Below are positions 11,341 to 24,818 of a stretch of 64,000 nucleotides of DNA, one piece after another. The position numbers and the translations under genes are program-made. The stretch is from NCBI GenBank assembly GCA_973895155.1, contig OZ316893.1:9238001-9302000 (forward strand), read 5' to 3'. The first letter of the stretch is position 1. Each line of letters opens with the position of its first letter. The notes beneath the pieces are model-generated. The model was given only the letters and a program-made list of their open reading frames with translations, had not been told where the DNA came from and made no database searches. This stretch comes from Marsupella aquatica. Taxonomy: Eukaryota; Marchantiophyta.

Positions 11341-14300
11341 TGCAAGTAAGACAAGAACTGGGAGACACAAATTGGGTAAAACAGTACTGAATCTAGGATT
11401 GTTAAATTCACACGAGAAAGCAAGATATTAAGAGAACTGAACTTTCAATTAAAATGGAGAGCTAGGAAAGGAAAAGCTGAAAGCAAGCTGTATATATATT
11501 TGGGGCATCACTTGGATGATTTTGTAATCTCCCATCAAGCAATCAAAGGCTACTAGTTTATTATGACTCAATGTTTTGGAGGGTGCTATATAGTGGGACA
11601 CTTTTTGGTTATCTTGTTTCATTAGATTTGATTGAAATGTATTTTTATGTTAATTTGACCTAGTCTATGCTTTAGACATGTCTTATTTAGAATTTAGTCC
11701 AGTGTTCTTTTTAGTGGCCAAAATTTGCTAGATTCTACCTCCCCAAAAATCCTTCGCCACTTTTGGCAAAAAATTGCTACTATTTTGCTGGCTCATTAGC
11801 CAGTGTTTCACCTAATCCCAGGGCCCCATTAGCCAGAATCTAACGGTCAGCCTTAAATCTAGGGAGATCTGACAGTCAGGAAAATAATTGAATAGAGAAT
11901 CTTCTGAGCATCTTCTCCCTCACACACTTTCCATTCCTTAAAAAATATGCTGAGTAAGTCATCTTTGGCATATTTCTTTACTTGCATGAGAGGTTCCACC
12001 CTTCATCCAAGTAACTCATTTACTATTCATTGATAAGTGAACCTTATATGTCATTGGTTATAGAATTTACATTGTTTATGGTTTATTCAGGAACAGGTGT
12101 CACCTAAATAAAGAGCCCAAAATAGAGCAGAAATTAAAAAAGCAAAGTTAAGTAGTTCACCTCTTCCTCTTTGAATCATAAAGTGCTATAGTTATATTAG
12201 TACATTGACTAGTACCTTGAAATAAATTAAATTAATGCACATTGTACTTTTTTTACTATTAAAGATGTGTGCAATTTATTGATTAACTTTTTTATAATCA
12301 TTCTTTCAATACTTGTTTTTCATAACTAGTCAAATTCAAATGTCTCCTCATTTCACTGTTTTTAGATAAGTGAAAATATGTAGTATGAACATGCTATATC
12401 AAAATGGAAAGCCCTGTTTACCAATAGAGGCCCTACTTCAATTGGAAACCACATTCTGGACGACATATTATTGGCAATAGAACCAAGGAAAAACTCATCC
12501 ATCTCAAATCTCAGTCGAGCATTTCGAGGGGAGACAGTACAGCAGAATCGCGAGCATCAGCGATTAAAATCTTCCGATGAAGAAACATTGTGTTTATCGA
12601 TTGCGTGACTTTAGCTGTCGTTCCACCTAGCCTTGTGAGCAGGAAATGTACATTGATACCGAAGACTGGCAACACCAGAACGTCATCTTAACTTTCACGT
12701 TTGCACGTTGCAGTTCTCCTCATTTGAATCCCTCCTCGAGTAAAGTTTCCGAAACTCCGAATTGGACTTTCCGGATGTGATCGTGTTGAATTGTGACTAC
12801 AGTCTTTGAATAATAGATGTGCAATGTTAAGCTTCATTCTGCTGTCGTTGCAGTTAAATAATAACTAATACAATGGATACTTTGATTCGATCAACCTGCT
12901 CGTTTAATTACAAAACGACCTGGAGTTTACTTGCGGACTGTCTGTCAAAAGTAGTTCATGTTGTACGATCTGATTGATGTAATCGAAGGTTCAGAATTCT
13001 AGCTTAGATTCAGCTGTTTTCAACTCAGTAGAATTTAATATTAACAAACTGTACGCAACTCTTCCTATTCCATACGTGGGCTCATTCTGGAAATGTTTCA
13101 AGCAAGAAATAGAAGTCAGTACCCCATACTCTATCCATGAAAGACTTTGTAAAACATTGACTCTAACCAAGCATGAAGTACAGGTTACAAATCCACAACA
13201 CTGCCAAGTTTGAAAGCATCAATGAATCCATGACCAACAACGTACGCTCAGACTAGCTAGAGGAGTTTTGATTGATGCATGTCGATATCAGGTAAGCTGA
13301 ACTCACCTCATCCACATTCACATTGACAAAGCATTTGGTCCCACAATTTGGTCTCAGGCAGACGGACAGATCGTTTTGTTTCCTTCGAACAATCATTGTA
13401 CTGGCCCCCTAAGTGTGGGATTTCTGTACTTTGGAGTAACTGTAACAAAAGTTTGCATCGTACATACCTACAAAGTGGCGGTTCAGTCTTCAGGACCCTT
13501 CCCGACCCCCGTCCCGACCATCCCACCGATCTCTCAGAAGAAGTTTTCCTCACAAGTACCGCGGCCTTGTTCCATTGCATCTCACGCCAACTGTTCTGTG
13601 GACGGCGCTCTGAAAAATCCGACCTCTAACTTGACGTAACCACTGGCCACTCGTGGGATTCTACTCGAAAAGTGACTCTCACTCTAATCCTAGACTGCGA
13701 AAACTGTGCAAACGGTATCGTCCTACACTTTCACCATCTCATTAAAGCCAAGCCTTTCTGGTGATGCTTATCACTAGTTGTCGTCCAACAAACACTCCGG
13801 TGGAAAGTGGACGGTCCATCAACTTCCAATGAATTGAAGACGCCGGAAATCAGCTGCCATCAAGACTTAACATTCCGAAATATAATCCGAGCAACTCTCA
13901 ACTCTAACAGCTAGAGCCACTTATAGCAATGCCGGGCTGCATTACTCACGGCCAGCCTTAAGATTCTATCTTCCCTCAGCCACGTAATGTGCGCAAAAAA
14001 GTCGAGGATGCAAGACTGTCGGAGGACAGTGTAGGCACAACGGACCGCCGTAGAAGTTCACGATTGGATCAGTATGCTTAACATTTGAACTGGATCACTT
14101 GCGTGCGACAGGAGTGCATGAGTTTCTAGACTGATTAAGGATTCGTGTTCCCACACCGACAATGCCTTCCTCCATCGATACTACAGCTGCGAGAAGATAG
14201 CGGTACGTAGGGTGATCAAGTAGGCGACGAAGTGGGTGTATGCCCCTCACATGCTCAAAACGAATGACAGGGTTCTGTGAAGCTCAGCCACTTTTGTCGA

Positions 14301-14417
14301 GAATCTTATCATCTGTCTGTAGGAGAACTACAGAAGCGATTCTTTCTAGTTTACGGAGGCTTCTTTGCATAGTAAGAGAATATAGAACGCCAACCACCAA
14401 AATGCTTGAAGGAGGTG
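11341..14417. other. Intergenic, no supported gene
   Basis: Most of this stretch is AT-rich and closed in all frames. One weak candidate lies on the minus strand ending at 13307: an ATG-initiated frame of about 30 codons (SVCLRPNCGTKCF within it) runs into a good donor, GAG|GTGAGT. No following exon was recognised, so it is not called. The part next to 14418 probably holds the 3' UTR of the cysteine-rich gene. Confidence 0.4.
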
Positions 14418-16318
14418 TCACAAGCCACATCCCTGACAATTACAGCTCACCGGAACAAATCTGCAGAATCCGAAGGGTTGGATATTGCAATTGATGGTAA
14501 AGCAGCACGGAAGTTTGTAGCATGTAGTTTGTGCTGAGTCGCAACAAGTGCAAGCGGAGCAGCTCATAAAGCCTCCTAGCTTTCGCCGAGAGTTATTGAA
14601 TCGTGACAGCTCGAGGTGAGGCTCGGATACCGGAAACAACTCGATCGATGCTCCGTTTTCTGTCCAGTGTTTGTTCGCTTCCACTGATGTAGGTTTGGGA
14701 CTGTCGTCCATCTCGTAATTATCCTGCGGAGAGAATAACTGTCAATGACGAGCGCTCCACTCGATGAACTTCACTTTTATGTCAATCCCTCTTTACTAGA
14801 TTGAGGCTCATTTCCTTCCAACTGCAACCCATGCGCGCCTCTACACATAGAATTCTACGATTGGGGCAAAGACAATTTTCGATATCACTAGAACATCTAG
14901 AAGATTCTTGGTCCAGATAATCACGGACAACCTGTTTCCGAATAAAGCTCCTTAAAGGAAAGTTGCGCGATATATCCATCGTAGGTACGTACCTCGAGCC
15001 AGCCATATGCATGCTACGGTATTCAGGGCTGTCAGTGTTGCAGGTTAAGAACGACAGGCCCATACTGCTGACTGAAATTTTGGGATTTAGATTCTAAAGT
15101 TTCGATCTGGTGTTGTCATTATACTTTGCAGCCTTCGAACGGTAGTAGGTAGCATCGAGAACTACTAGAAAGCATTCCTCATCATATTTCTGTACTTCAA
15201 TTAATTTTTGCAGACTACGATCATAATATTGTCAGGTCTTAAAACGAGACCATTCTATCCAAGTCTACTAATCGGGTAGCGCAGGCCTCATTATCTGAAT
15301 CTGAATTTGAATCTGAATTTGAAACATTGATAACCTATGAATTTTCCATGAAGTTGAAGAAATGGGCAGAACATCGAGGGTGGAATCCAGAATACGTTGG
15401 CATTGCAAGTATACTAACCAGAGATTATCCGAACCCATTCAAGGCAAAGTAAGCGACATAGATTTCATTGAACTTGGCTCGCGAAGCCCTACATCCTGCT
15501 GAATGTGTGGGCATCGAGGAGACTAACATACTAGGGGTAGCATCTCAACCTTCCACCAGCAAACTAAGCCATTCCTAGTGAAGCCTTAATTCAAGAGAAA
15601 GAGAATACCAACCTCAGCAAGTTTGAGAGCAATCCCAGAGACCACCTCACCTGCCACCAATGAAACCATTTGAATGAAACGTTAGTCTCGATCGGTTCAA
15701 TAGCTTGTTTTTCGGAATCCCAAAAGGTTTACCAAATAACAGCACCGGTGCAGGATTACGACATAGACGTGTGCCACACAAACTGCACGCTCTCAAGTTA
15801 CAAACTCTCGGCTCTACTTTCGGATCAAGCAGCATCTTGGACAATCGCACACACCAGAACCGTGCCAAAGAGATCCATTTGGGATCAACGGCCCAACCCC
15901 ACATCTAGTACCAAATCTTAGCCGTCTTTGACCCTAGATATGTACCGTTTATCCAATTCACGACGCGGCTACCGTAGGTGCTTACGCTGCTAGAAAATAA
16001 GGAATTAGGTTGAACTGACATCAATGGGAGCTTGCATCTGAACCACAACTTTGCAATTGCTTCACAGAAATACAATCATGGGTAAGTCTAGCTATCCATG
16101 GACCTCAAAAGGGTTTAATGAGAATCGCACATCTACCTTCAGGGGAGAATCGATGCTACCAACAGCCATAAGGGCTCCTGAACTTTATTTAGGGATTCCA
16201 AAGTCATTGTGATCGACACGAAGAGAATTGTAACTTTGTCGAGCCACTTACTTGCTAGATAGCTGCTGAGCACCGCGAAGGCAAGAAAGAACACAAATTG
16301 TAGTTCGTACTTAGCCAT
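14418..16318 (-). CDS. Secreted 12-cysteine protein (DUF7866-like)
   Basis: Three exons on the minus strand, 16318-16252, 16177-16137 and 14723-14418, join in phase (67+41+306 bases) into 137 codons plus stop. Residues 1-22 form a signal peptide: a short basic start, then LQFVFFLAFAVLSS and a small-residue cleavage region. A low-complexity acidic/Ser propeptide-like middle ends at SRRKLGG. The C-terminal ~50 residues hold 12 cysteines in the order SCSACTCC, TTC, LPCCFTINC, FGFC, VSCNCQGC, followed by the stop. That pattern resembles, from memory, a small plant family of unknown function (DUF7866) with PCC...C...FG.C...C.C..C. It should be an extracellular disulfide-rich protein. RRKLGG could be a processing site (inference). 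The 1.4-kb second intron hides the gene from simple ORF reading. Confidence 0.72.
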
Positions 16319-19300
16319 CTTGACGCCAGGCTCTCGTCGATCTCAAAATCTCTCACAATCCCCTGACTACAGTAGCCCTGTTAGAGGACGTGGGATTGAA
16401 GAAGTGCCCTGGTCTGGCCAATGCAGAGGACAACAAGATGTCGCAAGAGCTAAAGAATACTGTCGTGCCTGAGTCCGATTGATCATCGGTGGTCATGGCT
16501 TTGTTAGTACTATATAAAGGAGATCCCTCCGCTTCGGCTGGAACCTAGACTGTAGCCACGGTATTGCCGTCAAAAATCATGGTGGACCCAACATGTCTAT
16601 TCCATAGTCCAACGCGACATTCTACTAACAAGACCCCTAACTAAGGTTTCCATCTATTAATAGATGGGACTAATCCGTTATCTACCTTCCCATTTGCTCT
16701 CTCCGAATCTTTCAAGAATGCTTGTGATGCGAATTTTTCTTTGCTCCGCTTTTTGGGATATCATGATTATGTCTGGCAATTGTTTGCTAAAATAATGGAG
16801 CAAGACTGCAAGAGTCCTGCATTCGGAGGTGAAAGGAATCTACAGTAGGCTATTTCCTTGGATTAAAGACTCGATAAGAGACCAGGCATGCAAAAATTGC
16901 AAGAGCGCGAGCAGCAAAAACTTTCTCAGATTTAAAGTCAGCGCTTTTGAAACGAATCTCAGACATCGCTGAGGGGGAGGGCACTTTTTTGGCCGGTGCT
17001 TTCAGCACTATGGTTCTGTACTAGGACCTGCTACAAATTTTAAAAAACAGTTGACCTCCGCCGATCATTATTCCACTTTTGATGGGCTGATAGAAACGAT
17101 AAGTCAATCAAACATAGCTGTAGCTTCGACTTTCAGCTCAAAAGTTGGCAAAAGGGCTCAAAATGCTTTTGTCCAACATTGAATGCCGAAAACTTCCTCT
17201 ACATTAGCAAATAGTTTTCCAGTTTATTGCATTTTGGCACAATCATTGTGCAGCAATCCTATAAGATAAAACGAAGCAATCCTTTAGGTCTGAATTGGGA
17301 GATAACCGCTCCGAAGATAAGTACACGCTTGTAAGAGCAGCCCATTGATCAAAGGCTTACTTCAAGTGAAGAAAAGGGAACGACGATCGATTGTTGTCTG
17401 GATATTCAAGTACTAAACTACAGTAAGCTTGTCATTCTTCTTCGGAATGTTTTGGCACACACACTAAGGAGATTTGATGACTCTGACGGGAAGTTTAAAC
17501 CTCCAATCGAGATACCCAGCCACTTTTCTGTTACTGTAGAGCTACAGTTGGATTTCTCAGAACTCACTGGCCGGCGGGTTCAGGGTTAGTCCCAGAACTC
17601 AGGTTTATGGAGCCAAGTTATCAAATTTCAAAAATCAGGGGAACTACCTCACCTCAGTCTGAACGCAAATATCTCTTATCCCTCAATCCCTGTCCGTAAG
17701 CCGCCACCCCGGCCGACATAAGTCCAAAGTTCACGTACATGCTTTCACTCCCAGCTTTCCAAATTACCTCAGTTCCAGATTCACACCTAAAGTTAACGTA
17801 CAGAATTTGGCTGTGTTGGTCCCCACAACTTGTATGAGAGTCCCATTATTGGAACTGTCCTGGACTCACCCAATTATGAAACGCCCTGTTATTGTCTTCG
17901 GAATTTAAGCAACCAATGTGCATAATGGGTTAGCAAGAGCCACGAATGAGGAAAACTATCGACACTTGCGTATGCTCCGGACCAGCCAAAATAGGTGCTG
18001 AATAGTTTCACGTCAGCTGAATTGACGCAAAATGCTCCTTGCCAATGCCTTTCGAAATTCTTCTGGGCCCCAAGTGCCGGCGCACATCATTGAAGGATGC
18101 CGACAAAATGTCAGAATTTTGAGTGCATTTACAGCACTAAACTCTGTACTCTGTAGATCAGAAATCTACAAACAATCATGATGCGGAGAGTAAGCGTTGT
18201 CAAATTCGAGCCAGAAAATGACCACAGTAACTGCAGACAAGATTGTCGTGAGTATGAACCTCCCAGAAGGCCAGAAGAGCATATTACCGCAACAACCGTC
18301 GACAAATCTGATCACTGTACGTGATGTTTTGGGGGTCCACCTGGAATAGTGTTTGGACACGGTCCAGGAAAAGACAGTCGAGAATGTCAGATTGAGGGGG
18401 GGGCAGGTTGTGACTCGTTGTGGCTTTCGTGCTACTCTTCCTTGCACACACATGCCTGTGGTCCACACTCAGCCTAGAATGTAAGAGTGGGGCCGGATCG
18501 AGGGTTGTAATGGTGCAGTAGCGTTGGAAAGAAACCTCCAGCCGTTGATCTCATTCCCATAGTGAGGTGTGCAGAAACCTACAGCAGGAGGGAAGAGTAC
18601 CTGCGGAGATGTCGGAGGAAGTCTTGACTGACCTTAAAGTTATCCTCTCGTCATCTCGTGGACTAGACCTGGGCCAGGAGTCACTCCAGAGTTGCCTGTC
18701 CCCTGGAGGTGGGGCCAGATTTTGACCGTCGATTGTGGAGCACATTAATGACACACGCAAAAAGTGAGGGGATGGCACAGAGCCCAAAGTGGCGCTCATC
18801 TGGAATGGTCCACTTCACGGAGCTCCGTCGCAATCTCCGAGAGTTTCGTTTCGATAATCGCATTCAACCAAGCTAAATGCACTTCTGGGGCCTTTGAGGT
18901 GTCGATTTCTATTGACCCAGTACTGCATGTGGTGCGCATCCTGACCGCGAAATTCTGATCCCCAGAGCTCACATGACTCGTGCAAAAAGTGGTCGAGCCT
19001 GAAGTCCTGCCTGAGGTAGGGACAATGCAAGGCATAGCTGGGTGCAGTGGTTCAGATTGGTGGTATATGACGTTATTTTACGACGGTGACATTGCCCTTG
19101 TGCATCGGACTCACACATATCTCACATTGCCTCGACCTGGACCGAGGAGGTGGGCCAAAGGTCCACGTGTTTTCATGATGTCTGGTCGAGAAATGGGGAG
19201 CAAATGGTTCTTGCAGACGATGGACCAGTTATCTACCTTCATTCCAGAGGTATCCCATTCACATCGTATGTTTGATTCAAACAAAAGGGCCGAACGAAAG

Positions 19301-20420
19301 AGCCTCTGCCTAAAAGAATAAGGCTCACACCACCATTGCAACCACCAATATATTAAAGGGAAAGATTTTGCCCCTCAGTTCTTTCACATTTTAGTCTACT
19401 CGGTACCATCCTCTCCGACTAGGACGCCTGCCTCAGCAAAATGATGCCAATATAGTGAATTCTGAGATTATCAGCAATCCCTAGTGACAGTGGTAGTTTA
19501 ACCAGAAAGATTCAGTAGCATGCTGCAGTATTCATTACAATCTCTGGATCCAATTATTCACATTGTCATCACTCAGAGCTTCCGTCTACAATGATTGGTT
19601 TTGGTTTGGTAGATTTTTTGTTTTGTTCTCACTGGCATCTTCTTCTCCATCCTTTTTCATCCTACAAAAAAAATCAAAAAGAGATCTGCCAACAAAGGCA
19701 ACCAGGAAGTGGATGTAGTCGGTGTCCTAGAATTGAGACTGCACATGGCTTCCCTGACCCTTGGTGGTTAGTAGTGGAGCTTTCTTTTGTTAATTAATGA
19801 CTCGGCTGTAGGGTTGGAATCGCTAGTCTACCATCTTTTAGCTTCAAAGCTGGATGGGATAAAAAAAGGACATTCAATACAGCACAGCCTTCCTCATCAA
19901 AGGGACCAAGGAGCATTGATAGCTAGATCCAATTCCGTTGAGCGGCTGGGTTTTCCCTTTCCTCCCCCTCCCACTCACAGAATAAAAGCAAGAGGTTTTT
20001 TCATTCAATCCTGTCAGTGAGTTTGAGAAAGGTTGAGCACGCTAGGTCAAGGTACTAATCTGGTTGTTAAGAGATTCAACACCAAATCAAGGATAGGGAT
20101 TCAGCAGGGAGAGTGAAACTAAGGTGGACAAATGATTATCAAAAGGGTGAATGGAAGCACTATATAGATGATGACATATTGTAGCAGCCTAAGCTAGATT
20201 TCAAGAACATTATTTCTTCTTTCTGAAGTAGTTAGTAGCTAGGTTATAGAGCTGTTTCAGATTTCAAGAACATTATTTCTGCTTTCTAAAGTAGTTAGTA
20301 GCTAGGTTAGTAGAGATGAGGACCCTAGCTTCCAAATAATTCTCATGCATGCAATAGAATCCCAAGGAAATGCCTCTATATTTTGACATTTGCCTCTTTA
20401 GTATGTACTTAACATAGAAG
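16319..20420. other. Intergenic; promoter of the cysteine-rich gene, decayed DNA
   Basis: The first few hundred bases are upstream of the minus-strand 12-cysteine gene; a TATATAAA-like run (CTATATAAAGGAG) lies near 16510. From about 17.4 to 19.3 kb several frames of 60-110 codons are open, but none shows a domain or a plausible exon structure. A poly-G run of eight sits near 18399. The rest is AT-rich. No gene is supported. Confidence 0.4.
20196..20310. repeat. Imperfect ~63-bp tandem duplication
   Basis: The segment starting AGATTTCAAGAACATTATTTC at 20196 recurs at 20259 with a few substitutions, each followed by AGTAGTTAGTAGCTAGGTTA. It lies ~110 bp before solo LTR copy B and involves no gene. 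Confidence 0.85.
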
Positions 20421-20816
20421 TGTTAGCCACTTACTTTTAGGTTTAGGGTTACGACTGGAACTGTAGTTAAGGTAACCTCTCGGCTAACCTTAGTCGTAGA
20501 CCAGGTTAGGTTAACTAGCCTGTTGCACACTACATCCCAAACGGTGTTTGCTCAAGTGTTTGCTTGGATAGGAGGAACTCAGAATCATTGTATGGAGCCA
20601 GTTGAAAGATAGGGAGATCTTGCCGGGGATCTTGTATTGTGGAGACTCAACATGGCCGACGGGCCTAGAGTGCAGTAAAACTTTTGTGTGTTCTTGTGGA
20701 CGTCGCCTCAGCCAAGGTGAAACACATATCTCTCTCTGTCAACTACTTGTGTGTTGGACGGGGTGTTGGATGATCATCGGCTTGCCGTAAGTTGTGAATG
20801 TCGTCTTTGCTCAACA
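20421..20816 (+). mobile_element. Solo LTR, copy B
   Basis: A 396-bp unit starts TGTTAG and ends GCTCAACA, homologous to copies A and C along its length but longer and more divergent. The flanks read AGAAG before and AGAAA after, a near-perfect 5-bp target duplication with one change. No gag or pol sequence adjoins it. It is probably the oldest of the three copies in this window. Confidence 0.8.
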
Positions 20817-23800
20817 AGAAACCTGCAGTTTGATTGAATCAAAGTATGAGATGCATTGTAACTCTAGGAGCTTTTTTCCTTCTTGCATGGTAAGGTGCCA
20901 GGGCACACTAGAGCTTTGAGACTTTAAAGCATACATTTGGAAGGTACACTACAATCAACCAAAGACTCCCCACCCCCCTCTCCTTTGTGGTAGGCAGCTT
21001 TCCCCTTAAGGAAATCTAACCACCTTCCATCCCACAAAACACTAGCTACAAAAAAAGCAAGAAACACAAAACCTTTAAAACCATTTGCAATAATGTGGAA
21101 CCTTTTACATGCACAATGCAAAAGAGTTTTTAAACACATTATCCTAAACATATGTACTGCCTTCCTTTTCTTAAAATAAAGCCCTCGTAACTACCCTTGT
21201 CTACAATTGTTTACCTTTGCTAAATGGGACAGTAAGACCCTATGGTTCAAGCCTAGCTACTATAGCAATGAATCAAGGATCAAGAATCAAGTAAACGGTT
21301 TTTTGGCCTTCTATGAGAAAGGAAGAGATGAATTATCAAGCAACTAGCCAATGCCTGTGTGTTGCACACATATTGAGGCCCAAGGAAATTACCAAGGCAA
21401 CTTACATGTTGTTGTGGCCATGCAGTCATCCCAGCCATGAGGTCATTCTCAAAATGCTATCAAGGAATGTCCAAGTTTGATGTGCAGACTTGTCATTGTG
21501 GCCATGTTAGCATCATGGAGATGAGGTTGTTGCAAAAAGTGTTGGAAAGAATGGATGCACAAGTTTAGTGTGCAAACCTTTCATTGCGGCCATGTCATTC
21601 ACACAAGGTTATTATTGAGGAACGGAAGTGTTGCAGAGGCAGGAACTCAGGTGTCATTGAGGGTGTTGTTGATGCCAGGGTTGATGTAAAAGTTTTGTCA
21701 AGGCAAAGCCTAATTAGAGGTGTTGTGCTTGGGTTAGCCCATAGCACCATTTGTCATAAGGGCAGGGTGGAGCTGGAGTTGGCAAGTGGGGGCAATGGCA
21801 AGGGAATTGATGGAGAGGGCAAGGCACACAAGACAGGCAATGGCGGCCATGGGGATGTGGTAGCTAGAGATTATATAACTTGGACAATTTTTAAAAATAC
21901 CTTGTTGAATAATGATCAAGAATTTAATTTCTCATGTGAGAAACAGTTTTTAGTGATTAGAGATGAATGCAAAAACAACTTTAGATCATGTACAATTCAA
22001 GGCCCATCAAAAGATTGCCGAATGCACACTTTATCAGCCCCTGTGGTTCAAATAAAGGCACTAACTAATAAACACATGGCCGTAGCGTTTTCTTTGTGTA
22101 AAAGTTTTCTTTTTCATTTTTTCACTAACCACTATAGTGGCATATGACTAATCTTTATGACAAAAAGTTTTGGATTGCAAATTTGGTACTCCAAAACTTT
22201 TTGTGTACTTAACCTTAACTTAGTAGTTAAGGCCCAATCATCAAATTTTGAGGTTTGAGACCCTGATTGGAAGTATGACAAAATGACCCATGACCCTTGG
22301 CGATCTTGTACTTGTCCATTTCGAGTCTCTCTCAACAGCACCAGAAAAACCCATATGATTAGAGCGCTTGTTTTGGGTGTAAAATGGTGATTGCAGCAGA
22401 TTGAAACCAAGTAAATCTGCAGAGGCTCGCTCCCATCTCGTCACAAAAGCTTCGGAATCAAATAAACTCCAGGATGATCGCAAATCAACTTAAGGACAAG
22501 CGCTGCAAGATTGCATAAGTGGTAAAGGGTGTCTTCATATTGATTCTGGCCATAAAGAAAAAGGCCATAGCTTTTTCATATTCTCAACATTCCCGTGGCT
22601 ACGAAGCTTCAAAGCCCTACTGTGCCAATCACTGCAGCTGAGGTGTTCGCGCACTGTCCTGTTCTTCAAGGTTTCCGTTTGATTTGCACTAAAACAGGTG
22701 AAGTTTTGAGCACTTCTCTCCATCAGCTCAAATCTAATTCGTCCCATGCTCCACTACCCTATGAAGGACAACTTATTGCAACTCCCAATTCTTCCCCAGA
22801 TTCGGAAAAGAACATTCTCAGCATTCCATGTACAGTATTGTAAGTGATATGAGACGTGAACATTGATGCACAACATAGATGCACATTCCCTTTGGAATCC
22901 ATTCGCTGCCAAGGCAAACAATTTAGGACGAGTTCTACCTTTCCATGTTGGAAAGGCATTTTATTAATTGGAACACAACTTGAGTTTGGAAACATGACAG
23001 TAGGACAGCGTGAGTCGAGACCTCTTCGAAACCTGTAGATATGAATGGTCAAGGTCAGAATGTTCATCTCGATGGAACCGGTACCCAATTTTATGCAAGT
23101 GCAGGATCCTATTCATCTGAAGTATCGAATTTTTAACATCAATGACCTATCGGCCCACATCGGCTACTCTCACCGATTTACCAATTTTATTTCATGTGCG
23201 TGCATATTTGCATGTGTCAGCTACAGGGGTTGAGTTCAATGCCATTTACGCTCCAACCATTAGCAAACGACTGATGAGGAAATTAATGGGCTAGAGAGTT
23301 CTGTGTCTAATTACAATTATTTAACTATGTAGGGATGTCCGGACAATGGGCTCCCAAGAACTTTCAATGAAGGTCTAATCAGGGGCTAAGAAAGAGGTCA
23401 GCAGAGGTAATACCTCAAGGGTTTGCATTCACGTAACAACTACTTAGCTTTCCGGCGAGCATGATTGGTCGCTCCAGTAGCGCAGGCTGGTTCACAACGT
23501 TACTGTAGAGCAAAATAATAAGAGGGAATCCGACACATGAAGGATAGACATCCGTGGATGGGAGACGGACGGTCACATAACTTCTAGCAAGGTGCGTAAT
23601 CCACCGCTCACGCTGCTCCTGCACTCAAAGAATATATATGGCAGGGACGTTTGACTATGCCCCGGCAACGTCATGACGGCATGGACCAGACCTCCAGCAA
23701 CTACCTTCCTAAAAATGTTCATGCAGGAGACTCCATTATCGTGGGATAGCTGGGCACGCTGATCGATGAAGTGGGAATTATTTAGTTGCGCGAATAGTTC

Positions 23801-24818
23801 GCGGGAAAGTAAATGAAGAATTTCCGTGACTCTCCAGCACCCCAGTACGTCATAAGCGAAGCAATCCCGGCTGCCATGTACAGTAGCGTGCACCAATTCG
23901 TGCACGCAGGACATCTGTTTAAACAAACCCTTGCTTTTGGCAGGTAAGGCGCGCTACGTACTAACGCCTTACGTGAACTAACCGGTGAAAGATTGCGCAA
24001 GACGGTGAATTGCGAACTACTGCACTTCGAAAATAGGTTTTTCCAGACAATGAATGTTTGGCGTCAATCTACATTACTTTACTGAATGTATTGTTGGGCA
24101 CAATCCGCATCGTCAAGAATGAAAACGATCGACCGCCAGCCATCGAAAACGATCCTGTAGAATGGACGTCGCATTCAGCAGAATTACTTCCGTACCTAAC
24201 ACATATTGCATACTTTGAAGGATCTAGGCGATTAAGTCTTGGTTCCATAAAACTCTCGTGTACTTTGCTAGGCTCCAAAGCAACAACAGACGGGACAGGC
24301 CCCTATTACATGGAGATGAATACGTACGCACCTCTCAGGTCAGGAGGTGAACCCCAGACATCCGTTCATCGGGTTGCTCCGGAGAGTAACGCTGAGCAGC
24401 GCAGATAGATGTGTTGGCCGGTAGTACACTGATCGATGCGAACAGGTACGCCCGCAGGTACGGAGATTTCCCCTGGCACTTGAGCATCGCCATGTTGTCC
24501 TCCGCAAAAACCCACGCTAGTGCCTTCTTCCCACAATCTACGGGTATATGAAACGTACCTGGCAAACCGTCATTAATGCTCATCGCACCGAGATCGACCA
24601 GTCGATTCAAGTTGATTCGAACTGTCACTTCGCTACGTGAAAACGCTGAAACCTGACCATGTAGTCACCTTGATCCGAGGTAGTGGTAACCTTGATCCGA
24701 GGTAGTGGTAAAGCTGGGATCCACAATTCATGCACATTGATCGATTGAGTGTCAAAGAAAGCATTGTCGGTCCAAAACATGGGACCCCGGTTGAGATGAA
24801 TAACTAGCCAAATTATCC
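20817..24818. other. Intergenic, no supported gene
   Basis: Bases 21410-21620 hold about three decayed units of ~88 bp, each containing CATTG(T/C)GGCCATG. A 187-codon frame at 21584-22147 has no ATG near its start and no recognisable content. Bases 22090-22230 resemble 28640-28780 (TGTAAAAGTTTT... CTATAGTG... CTTTTTGTGT) and may be copies of one MITE. A 23-base direct repeat (CCTTGATCCGAGGTAGTGGTAA) lies at about 24668-24712. Downstream of the pectinesterase, minus-strand frames at 23573-24873 show no family resemblance. Confidence 0.4.

Noticed and set aside
16005-16037. Alternative short third exon for the cysteine-rich gene
   Set aside because: It would give a 46-residue peptide in phase, but splicing to 14723 is also in phase and yields a recognisable cysteine-rich module after the signal peptide.
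18681-19035. Possible gag- or transposase-like frames on the minus strand
   Set aside because: Two adjacent frames gave a vague impression of retroelement coding sequence, but no diagnostic motif (zinc knuckle, protease, RT, integrase) could be found.
21584-22147. 187-codon plus-strand frame
   Set aside because: It opens with a TTG rather than ATG, lies partly in decayed tandem repeats and resembles no protein family.
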